NCBI GenBank assembly: GCA_018303315.1
Contig: JAGVYJ010000058.1
Span: forward strand, 1 to 10,020
Direction of reading: 5' to 3'
DNA length: 10,020 nt
Origin: Candidatus Woesearchaeota archaeon
GTDB lineage: Archaea > Nanobdellota > Nanobdellia > Woesearchaeales > JAGVYJ01
The translations under genes were made by a program, and so were the position numbers. The stretch's first letter is position 1. Each line of letters opens with the position of its first letter. Below the pieces are notes generated by a model. The model saw only the letters and a list, made by a program, of their open reading frames with translations, ran no database searches and was not told the DNA's origin. Shown one piece after another: positions 1-5,893 of this stretch.

Positions 1-1767
1 CTACATGCCCCATAAGGGATTTTCCCTGCGCATCATCTCAGCAATTTCCTTAAGGACATTCACCTGGTCTCCGGACAGTTTGTCCTTGTGCTGTTTCAGT
101 TTCCTGAATGTTTCCTCTGACATCACAGAATACAGCACATCCTCCTCATGAAGCTGCCTGCCCATAGTCACCTTATCCAGGGAAACAGAAACCTGCTTTC
201 CCCTTTCCGCTTCCTGGATGCTCTCTTTTTCCTCCTGAATCTGCTTCACCACAGTAACAGGCTTTGTCTCTTTCATCAGCGCCTGGCCAACTTTTAATTT
301 GCCTTCAAGTATTTCAACGCCGACCACCGCGGGGTTATTCTGCCTGAAAACATAGCCTCTGAGTATTTTCAGCTTTACAGGGCTTTCAAGGCCGATAAGC
401 TGTTCCTGCTGCAGCTCTGCCTGCCTTGCCTTCTGCCAGGCCTGGTAATCCTCGATAATCTTATAGATTACTTCGGAAGTGATGATTTTTACCCTGCTTT
501 CCCGCGCAGCTGTCTGGGCATCATCAACAACCCTTACATTGAAGCCAAGCACCGCTGCATACAGCGGATTCTCTGCAATGTTGCTGTCAGCGTCAAAAAC
601 ATCTTTCCTGGTAATGTTGCCGATAAGTGCCCTGCGAATGGGAATCTGCTGCTGCCGCAATATATTAATCATGGCCTCAAGGGAGCCGAGGGCATCAGCC
701 TTGACGATAACCCCTTCCTGGTCAGTCTCTATGAATATCGCCTCAATCTCTTTCCTTAACTCTTCCTTTGTTTGCTCGACTGTGCTTTCCGTGACCCCCC
801 ATAAGGGCATGCCTGCCACAATATCCTTCACATCCACAACAGAAACCCTCACCGCAGAAGCCGCACTCGCTGCTTTGACAGGCCTGAACTGGGGAAGCTT
901 ATGCTTTGACACCGGGATGCATTCAAGTATTGCCTTCACCCTGCCTTCAACAGCACCATTGAGTGTGCCAACCACCACCATATCGTTAACCCTGAGCGTG
1001 CCGTCATGAAGCACAAGGTCAAGTGCCTGGCCAAAGCCTGGCTCCTGCTTTACCTCGAGGATTGTTGCCCTGGCAAGCCCTTCAGGATTGTACTCCAACT
1101 GGGCCTCAAGGAATTTCTGAGCCAGACCTGTTAACACCAGCAGCAGCTCAGGGATGCCCTCCCCTGTTTTGGCAGAGCACGGGATTATTGCAATCTGCTT
1201 TGTGTAATCAGGCACCCTGTCGAAACGCTCACCGTCAAGGCCCAGTTCCTGCAGCCTGGCGACAATCTGGTATACCCGCGTGTCGAGCAGAGCCTTTACG
1301 TCGTCAGACTGGGAAGAAATGTTTTCCAGCAGCACCTGCTTTCCAGGACGCCAGCCCGGGAGCAGGTCAATCTTGTTGGCAGCTATGATAAAAGGAGTCC
1401 TGTATGATTTCAGAATTTCCAGGGCTTCCAGAGTTTGCGGCTTGAAACCCTCATTTATGTCTATCACGAGGATTGCTATGTCGGAAAGTGTGCCGCCGCG
1501 CTTTCGCAGATGGGTGAATGCAGCATGGCCCGGGGTGTCAATCATCAGCACGCCAGGAAGCCTGATTTTTACGCCGCCTTCCTTGAGCAGGGGCATGCAG
1601 AGCTTCTTCAGCGCATCGATGTGCATCAGCGATGCCCCGATAGCCTGTGTTATCTGGCCAGCTTCCTGGCTCACCACAGAGGTGCCCCTAATTGTGTCGA
1701 GAATTGAGCTCTTGCCATGGTCCACATGGCCCATTACTGTGCATATTACGCTCCGCATAGTTGCCAT
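1..1767 (-). CDS. infB: Translation initiation factor aIF5B (IF-2/eIF5B family GTPase)
   Basis: Ribosome-dependent GTPase that promotes subunit joining and initiator tRNA placement in archaeal initiation. With the start chosen here the protein is 588 residues, the usual archaeal aIF5B length, and it has no intein. Visible GTPase motifs are G1 GHVDHGKS (about 13-20), G3 DTPGH (77-81), G4 NKID (131-134) and G5 SAK (198-200). The beta-barrel domain II follows (from about 232, starting near ARATILEVKQEPGFGQ), then domain III and a second barrel (domain IV) near the C-terminus. The reading frame stays open upstream as far as 1962. I chose the ATG at 1767 because MATMRSVIC sits directly before the P-loop, as in the family. 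ATGs at 1824 and 1758 are alternatives. The TAG stop lies at the very edge of the window. The gene is divergent from the PP2C gene across a roughly 96-bp gap. The family call is very secure; the start is moderately secure. Confidence 0.96.
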   Translation of the reverse strand: MATMRSVICTVMGHVDHGKSSILDTIRGTSVVSQEAGQITQAIGASLMHIDALKKLCMPLLKEGGVKIRLPGVLMIDTPGHAAFTHLRKRGGTLSDIAILVIDINEGFKPQTLEALEILKSYRTPFIIAANKIDLLPGWRPGKQVLLENISSQSDDVKALLDTRVYQIVARLQELGLDGERFDRVPDYTKQIAIIPCSAKTGEGIPELLLVLTGLAQKFLEAQLEYNPEGLARATILEVKQEPGFGQALDLVLHDGTLRVNDMVVVGTLNGAVEGRVKAILECIPVSKHKLPQFRPVKAASAASAVRVSVVDVKDIVAGMPLWGVTESTVEQTKEELRKEIEAIFIETDQEGVIVKADALGSLEAMINILRQQQIPIRRALIGNITRKDVFDADSNIAENPLYAAVLGFNVRVVDDAQTAARESRVKIITSEVIYKIIEDYQAWQKARQAELQQEQLIGLESPVKLKILRGYVFRQNNPAVVGVEILEGKLKVGQALMKETKPVTVVKQIQEEKESIQEAERGKQVSVSLDKVTMGRQLHEEDVLYSVMSEETFRKLKQHKDKLSGDQVNVLKEIAEMMRRENPLWGM

Positions 1768-1802
1768 TCTGGCCACCCATACAGGCCAGAGAATAACCTC
1801 GG

Positions 1803-1812
1803 TTCTTAAAGG
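1803..1812 (-). promoter_or_regulatory. Candidate TATA box for infB
   Basis: On the minus strand this reads CCTTTAAGAA, centred about 40 bp upstream of the chosen aIF5B start at 1767. It would give a leader of about 13 nt that contains a weak GGGTGG Shine-Dalgarno-like stretch. The AT-rich element at 1831-1840 could also act in this direction. That would put transcription near 1808, which would rule out the upstream ATG at 1824. Confidence 0.35.
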
Positions 1813-1830
1813 TTTGGTTTCCATGGGAAA

Positions 1831-1840
1831 AATTATAATA
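1831..1840 (+). promoter_or_regulatory. TATA box for the PP2C gene, spaced for a leaderless transcript
   Basis: AATTATAATA is centred 28 bp upstream of the ATG at 1864. This is the spacing expected if transcription starts at the start codon. It overlaps the alternative ATG at 1840, which argues against that upstream start. Confidence 0.6.
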
Positions 1841-1863
1841 TGCAAAGGATTGCCCTTTTGCCA

Positions 1864-2664
1864 ATGAAAGTGGATTTCATTGTTGATGAGGGAGTAAGCA
1901 GGGAGGACAGCTACCTGATAAAAGACAATATCTTCGGGGTTTTTGACGGAGCCAACAGCCATAATCGCTTTGCTGATTCCGCAGGCAAGACCGGCGGCCT
2001 TATTGCAAGCCAGCTGGTCAGGGATGTTTTTGCCAGGAACAACAGGCCATTGAAGGAGCTTGCCATTGAGGCCAACAACAAGCTCAGGGAAGCGATGCTG
2101 GCAGCGAATATTGATATGGGCAATAAGCTCAATTTATGGCTCAGCACTGCCTCTGTCGTGAGGCTGAAGGAGGGCAGGTTCGAATGGCTCCAGATATCCG
2201 ACAGCCCGATACTGCTGATTTATGATGATGGCTCTTTCAGGCTGGCATACGATTTCTACGAGCATGACCAGCCTATACTGATGAAGATGAAGGGGTTTGC
2301 CATGCAGAAAAAGGAAAATGTCCAGGAATATGTAAGAGCGCCTCTCACCAAACTAAGGGCCAGCGTGAACATAGTATTCGGGGATTTTTCAGGCGAAAAG
2401 GGATTTATTGATTTTCTGCACACCGGCGAGGAAAAACTGCAAAAAATAAGGCACATGGTCATTTTCTCTGATGGGCTGCAGATACCCAGAGAAGAGCCTT
2501 CCAAAGAGTACGATTATGCAACCTTTGTGAAGATTTTTCTTGAAGGCGGGCTGGAGAAGGTGAAAAATCATGTCAGGGACATGGAAAGCAACGACCCAAA
2601 ATGCTGGAAATACCCCAGATATAAGATTTACGACGACATTACTGCCATAGCCATATCCTTCTGA
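1864..2664 (+). CDS. PP2C-family protein serine/threonine phosphatase
   Basis: Predicted metal-dependent (PPM/PP2C) phosphatase of 266 residues, cytoplasmic, with no signal peptide or membrane segment. The motifs come in PP2C order: RED (13-15) near the N-terminus; FGVFDGANS (24-32), matching the metal-binding VFDGHGG motif with Asp28; the STASVV strand (94-99); ISDS (111-114), equivalent to the GDSR strand; VIFSDG (199-204), with Asp203 as a metal ligand; and DDITAIAI (257-264), the terminal DD(N/I)T motif. All core acidic ligands appear present, so it should be active. The consensus glycines after FDG are replaced by Ala-Asn. No sensor or kinase domain is attached. An in-frame ATG at 1840 would add eight residues but overlaps the TATA box. 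The substrate is unknown, and no kinase gene is adjacent. Confidence 0.85.
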   Translation: MKVDFIVDEGVSREDSYLIKDNIFGVFDGANSHNRFADSAGKTGGLIASQLVRDVFARNNRPLKELAIEANNKLREAMLAANIDMGNKLNLWLSTASVVRLKEGRFEWLQISDSPILLIYDDGSFRLAYDFYEHDQPILMKMKGFAMQKKENVQEYVRAPLTKLRASVNIVFGDFSGEKGFIDFLHTGEEKLQKIRHMVIFSDGLQIPREEPSKEYDYATFVKIFLEGGLEKVKNHVRDMESNDPKCWKYPRYKIYDDITAIAISF

Positions 2665-2672
2665 GGGAAATG

Positions 2673-2680
2673 TTTTTAAG
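2673..2680 (+). promoter_or_regulatory. TATA box for trm1
   Basis: TTTTTAAG is centred 26-27 bp before the ATG at 2703, implying a leaderless mRNA. Its T-run, just after the PP2C stop at 2664, could also end the upstream transcript. Confidence 0.6.
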
Positions 2681-2702
2681 ATAGCATTATGTCTTCCGGG
2701 AT

Positions 2703-3831
2703 ATGTACCTTAAGATGAAAGAGGGAAATGCAGAATTGCTTGCCCCGGCTGCAAAGACTGTATCCTCCAGAATGGAAGTCTTCTACAACCCTGTCATGAA
2801 GCTCAACCGGGACCTTTCTGTGGCATTGCTGAAGGCAGTGGGAAAGAAGAGGATGAGAATTGCCGACCCTCTTGCCGGGACAGGGATAAGGGGTATACGG
2901 TTTATCAGAGAGTTGCCTAAATCACAGATTGAATATGTCCTGATAAATGACAAAAATCCCAAGGCCTATTCCCTGATAAACCGGAATCTCCGGCTGAATA
3001 AAGTGAAGCCGGGAAAAGCGGTTGTGACAAGGAAAGATGCAAGCATGTCACTTCTTGAGCATGGGCCTTTCGACTACATAGACATCGACCCTTTCGGCTT
3101 CCCGGGGCCATTCATTGATGCAGCAGTAAAAGCCCTGGCTCGGAATGGCATTCTGGCGGTTACCGCAACTGACACAGCAGCCCTATGCGGGACTTACCCG
3201 AAAGTATGCAGGCGCAACTACTGGGCCGAGCCCATGCACGGGCCGATGATGTATGAAACCGGACTGAGAATCCTGATAAGGAGGGTGCAGCTTGGGGCAG
3301 CTGGCTATGAGAAGGCACTGATTCCCTTATTCTCATATAGCAGGGACCATTACATGCGTGTATTCCTTAGGTGTGAGTCAGGGGCAAAGAAGGCAGATGA
3401 TGTTGTTTCAATGCAATTACATGCGTGTATTCCTTAGGTGTGAGTCAGGGGCAAAGAAGGCAGATGATGTTGTTTCAATGCACAAAGCTGTTGATGGCAG
3501 TGAATTCATGATGGGTAAGAAGGTTGCCGGGCCTTTGTGGACAGGGCCGCTCTGGGATGCAAAGCTCGTCAGGGAGATGCTAAAGCAGTCGCCAGACAAG
3601 GATGCTGAAAAGCTGCTCGGAATAATAAACGCGGAAACATCAGTCAATGCATTGGGATATTTTGACCTCCATTATCTTGCCAGCAGGCATAAGACCGCAA
3701 ATCCCAGGATTGATGAGCTTATCCGGCGTATAAACAAGAAGGGATACAAGGCAGCAAGGACTCATTTCCTGCAGACAGGGGTAAGGACAGATATGCCTGC
3801 CGGGAAATTCATTAAGATGCTGGGGAATTAG
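2703..3831 (+). pseudogene. trm1: tRNA (guanine(26)-N2)-dimethyltransferase Trm1, split by a 67-bp tandem duplication
   Basis: SAM-dependent enzyme that makes m2G/m2,2G at tRNA position 26. The signature runs from the N-terminus: EGNAEL (7-12), VFYNPVMKLNRDLSV (26-40), SAM-binding motif I ADPLAGTGIRG (54-64), catalytic motif IV DPFG (129-132) and TATDTAALCGTYP (154-166). The first frame reads 2703-3437 (244 residues) and stops soon after a perfect 67-bp repeat. The rest continues in another frame to 3831, including the family's GPLWTGPLWD element. Removing one repeat copy restores a single 353-residue frame, close to family length, with good family sequence on both sides. The C-terminal region lacks the Cys-rich Zn ribbon of many archaeal Trm1 proteins. 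Trm1 is usually single-copy and conserved, so an assembly error is as likely as a real lesion. The TAG stop overlaps the converging aEF-1beta stop by 4 nt. Confidence 0.92.
3349..3482 (+). repeat. Perfect 67-bp tandem duplication inside trm1
   Basis: Copy 1 is 3349-3415 and copy 2 is 3416-3482; they are identical at every base and directly adjacent. The flanking bases differ (C at 3348 against A at 3415; A at 3416 against C at 3483), which fixes the unit at 67 bp. Since 67 is not a multiple of three, the second copy shifts the Trm1 frame. Both copies encode the same peptide, containing FLRCESGAKKADDVVSM, but in different frames. Confidence 0.97.
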
Positions 3832-4103
3832 CCAACTGTCCTTCTGACGTCGTCGACAATGGCATTCATAACCCCGGCAAGCTGGGAAATCTGCTTTTCC
3901 AGGGGCTCTGTGGAGCCTTTGCTTTCATCCATGACAAAATATATCAGAAGCGCCTTTAGGCCGAAGGCAATTGGCTGCTGCTCTGTTTTTGCGACCCTGC
4001 CGCCAAACCCGGATATCAGCGGGACAATCCTGCCTTCCAGTTTCTTCAGCTCGACATCTGCCGATTCAGGCATGACCCTCAGGGTTACAATCACACTTGC
4101 CAT
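3828..4103 (-). CDS. ef1b: Elongation factor 1-beta (aEF-1beta)
   Basis: Guanine-nucleotide exchange factor that recharges aEF-1alpha with GTP during elongation. It is 91 residues, the standard archaeal size. It begins MASVIVTLRVMPES, a typical aEF-1beta first strand, and contains IAFGLKALLIYFVMDE (45-60), a core beta strand, and the C-terminal helix GVMNAIVDDVRRTVG. The frame is open upstream to 4142, but the family start is the ATG at 4103, one base after the stop of the upstream Zn-ribbon remnant. The two genes are evidently co-transcribed from the promoter at 4239-4247, and this Zn-ribbon/aEF-1beta pairing is common in archaea. The TAA stop interlocks with the TAG of converging trm1. Confidence 0.93.
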   Translation of the reverse strand: MASVIVTLRVMPESADVELKKLEGRIVPLISGFGGRVAKTEQQPIAFGLKALLIYFVMDESKGSTEPLEKQISQLAGVMNAIVDDVRRTVG

Positions 4104-4104
4104 G

Positions 4105-4216
4105 TTAATTTGGTCCTGTGAATCCGCAGCTGGAGCAGGCATACTTGGCCGCGTCCTTCCTGCACTTGAGTAACATCATTCTTGCATGATACGCATCGCT
4201 TGACTGTTTCGGCCAT
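4105..4216 (-). pseudogene. Small Zn-ribbon protein (HVO_2753-like), with an apparent internal deletion and frameshift
   Basis: Archaeal proteins of this family are about 55-60 residues with four CxxC-type knuckles, usually encoded just upstream of aEF-1beta. Here the ATG at 4216 opens a normal N-terminus, MAETVKRCVSCKNDVT, with the first knuckle (CVSC). The family's C-terminus, KCRKDAAKYACSSCGFTGPN followed by TAA, appears in the next frame and ends one base before the aEF-1beta ATG. Only 112 nt separate the start from that stop, roughly two-thirds of the expected length and not a multiple of three. The second knuckle and part of the third are missing. The literal frame from the ATG gives a 41-residue product ending in VCLLQLRIHRTKLTWQV. 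The gene is therefore broken or misassembled. The identification rests on both ends and on context. Confidence 0.7.
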
Positions 4217-4227
4217 AATGGAAAGGA

Positions 4228-4260
4228 CTTGCAGTTTGCTTAAAAAGCTTGCGGTTTGCT
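4228..4260. repeat. Imperfect 13-bp direct repeat flanking a TATA box
   Basis: CTTGCAGTTTGCT (4228-4240) and CTTGCGGTTTGCT (4248-4260) differ at one base and start 20 bp apart. They bracket the TATA element of the Zn-ribbon/aEF-1beta promoter. This could be a regulator site occurring two helical turns apart, or a small duplication. Confidence 0.5.
4239..4247 (-). promoter_or_regulatory. TATA box for the Zn-ribbon/aEF-1beta operon
   Basis: On the minus strand this reads CTTTTTAAG, centred 27 bp upstream of the ATG at 4216, which predicts a leaderless transcript. It lies between two near-identical 13-bp repeats. The promoter of the 4313 gene is divergent and nearby. Confidence 0.6.
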
Positions 4261-4280
4261 ATCACAAAATGAAGGCAAAT

Positions 4281-4289
4281 ATATTTATA
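4281..4289 (+). promoter_or_regulatory. TATA box for the 500-residue protein gene
   Basis: ATATTTATA is centred 28 bp upstream of the ATG at 4313, matching the leaderless spacing seen at the other promoters in the window. Confidence 0.65.
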
Positions 4290-4312
4290 CGGTAATGGGA
4301 TAAAACAAGTTT

Positions 4313-5815
4313 ATGAGTCAGCGGACAGGACGCTTCAATCTTCCGGACCTTCCGGACATTCCCGGCCTTGATGAGAAGGGCCACGACATTGAAAGCGAGG
4401 TTGTTTCTGATGAGATTGAAGACAAGGAACTTGCTGCCGAAGAGCCGGAATTCAGGCTTTGGCTTGCCAACGGGGTGCAGGTGGGCACTACTGCAGAGCT
4501 TCTCAGCGCAGTCAGGGAGATGGACGAAGAGCTGGTGAAGGTTCATCTCAATGCCGAGCACAATGACTTCGCTGACTGGGTAAGGGAAATAGCCAAGAAC
4601 ATCCCCATGGCAGAGAACCTCAGGAGGGCAACCACCAAGCAGCAGGTCATTGAAGCCCTTGAAGGCAAGCAACTCACTATTACTCCGGTAAAATCCCTGC
4701 AGCCCGTTGTGAGAAAGGAAAAAAGGGAATCGCTGACTGTGCCCAGGGAACTTCGTAAATACTTTATGAGGCCGCCCCCTCCCTACAAGCCTGATGAAAA
4801 GGGCTGGTTTGCGAGGATTTTCGGGGGCAAGTTTGCCAGCCCTCGGGAAGAGTCGCTTCCTGACCTTGCTAAGGAAGCTGAAATACCTATCCCTGAGGAA
4901 AGATACAGGCAGCTGGACAGGAGGGTGCCAAGGTCGAACAAGGCAAGAATCTACCCGGATCCCAATTCCAGGGAGATAAAGGACAGGTTCGAGGGAATCA
5001 AGGAAGGAAAATATGTGGCTGAGCCAATGGCAAGCCAGAATCTCCCTGCACCGCCAAAGTTCAGCAGGGAAATAAAACCAGCGGAACTGCCGGCAAGGCG
5101 GAAGAAACAGGCTAAACCTATCGCCGGCAGGACATTGGCAGGTGAAATCCGGGATGAACTTGAAGTCATTACAAAGACACTCGAGATTGAGGCAATGAAG
5201 CCTGTTGCTGCAGAAACTGGGAAAAAAAATGCTCAAAAATTGTTCTCAAGAATCACGAGCCTGTTCGGCGCAAAAGACAAGCCTGCACAGCAGGCTCCTG
5301 AAATGGAAATGAAGGCTGGGGAGCTTCCGGACATTAAGAGCCTGGAGCATGCCGAAGTGCTTCTCCCTGAGCCGCCTTTATTTGAAGAGCAGAAACAGGC
5401 TCCTTCATTCAGGGCAGGAGCGCAGAGGGTGGTGGAAATCAGGGATACACCTGCAGAAAAAATTCCTGAAAGGCAATCACCTGTTGTATCAGGACAGGTT
5501 CCAATAGAAAGCATTGTAGTCAATACAGGGATTCCAGCCCCCTGGCAGAAAGCACCCAGGCCGGTTACCTGGCAACCAGAGAAAGCAGTCAGTGCCAATA
5601 GGCCGGAAAAGCCAATGGCTGTCCAGCAGAAAAAAACCATTGATGAGCAAATCAGGGATGCGCAGGCGCTGCTTGAGAAAGGCAGGCTGGAGGAATGCAA
5701 GCAGGTGTGCGACCGGCTGGAGGCAGCACTCAAGAAGGCGAAAGGCAGGCAGAACCGCATATTCCTGTACGAGCTGCGCGCCCTTGATACAGAGCTGAAA
5801 CTGGCCTCAATATAG
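4313..5815 (+). CDS. Uncharacterised 500-residue modular protein (N-terminal DUF5752-like domain, disordered linker, C-terminal helical hairpin)
   Basis: Function unknown. The one compact N-terminal segment (about 46-117) runs from FRLWLANGVQV through HLNAEHNDFADWVREI to QQVIEAL. From memory it resembles the small DUF5752-type domain of DPANN archaea; that match is tentative. Residues about 120-435 are rich in Pro, Glu, Lys and Ala with few hydrophobic blocks, so probably disordered. The linker carries short recurring motifs: LPD(L/I) within 10-16, at 182-185 and at 338-341; and GWFARIFGGK (164-173) with LFSRITSLFGAK (310-321). The last 58 residues (about 443-500) look like two helices resembling a TPR or MIT hairpin (LLEKGRLEECKQVCDRLE). 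The downstream coiled-coil protein ends similarly. There are no membrane segments or catalytic motifs. A scaffold or adaptor role is only inferred. The start is supported by the TATA spacing. Confidence 0.8.
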   Translation: MSQRTGRFNLPDLPDIPGLDEKGHDIESEVVSDEIEDKELAAEEPEFRLWLANGVQVGTTAELLSAVREMDEELVKVHLNAEHNDFADWVREIAKNIPMAENLRRATTKQQVIEALEGKQLTITPVKSLQPVVRKEKRESLTVPRELRKYFMRPPPPYKPDEKGWFARIFGGKFASPREESLPDLAKEAEIPIPEERYRQLDRRVPRSNKARIYPDPNSREIKDRFEGIKEGKYVAEPMASQNLPAPPKFSREIKPAELPARRKKQAKPIAGRTLAGEIRDELEVITKTLEIEAMKPVAAETGKKNAQKLFSRITSLFGAKDKPAQQAPEMEMKAGELPDIKSLEHAEVLLPEPPLFEEQKQAPSFRAGAQRVVEIRDTPAEKIPERQSPVVSGQVPIESIVVNTGIPAPWQKAPRPVTWQPEKAVSANRPEKPMAVQQKKTIDEQIRDAQALLEKGRLEECKQVCDRLEAALKKAKGRQNRIFLYELRALDTELKLASI

Positions 5816-5844
5816 GCTTAGAGCATTCTGGAGTGATAACAAAA

Positions 5845-5854
5845 TTTTTTAAAA
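5845..5854 (+). promoter_or_regulatory. TATA box / T-tract upstream of the coiled-coil gene
   Basis: TTTTTTAAAA lies 25 bp upstream of an ATG at 5874 and 45 bp upstream of the ATG at 5894. The usual spacing in this window favours 5874, which is in a different frame from the rest of the gene. The T-run may also terminate transcription of the gene ending at 5815. Confidence 0.5.
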
Positions 5855-5893
5855 GCAGGAGCATGCCCAGTTCATGGGGTGGTTGTCTGCTAA

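Noticed and set aside
479..1867. Long plus-strand open frames opposite infB (for example 479-1009 and 1280-1867).
   Set aside because: They are antisense shadows of a well-conserved aIF5B. Their translations show no family features and they lack promoters.
3349..3482. The tandem 67-bp units as the start of a CRISPR array or a mobile-element target duplication.
   Set aside because: There are only two copies, with no spacer and no inserted element between them, and the repeat is Trm1 coding sequence.
3358..3831. 3358-3831 as an independent gene downstream of trm1.
   Set aside because: It is the C-terminal third of Trm1 in the shifted frame after the 67-bp duplication, and it has no promoter of its own.
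4262..5236. A 324-codon minus-strand open frame opposite the 500-residue gene.
   Set aside because: Its Cys/Phe/Pro/Leu-rich composition is typical of an antisense frame, it has no promoter at the usual spacing, and the plus-strand gene has a clear TATA box and ordered domains.
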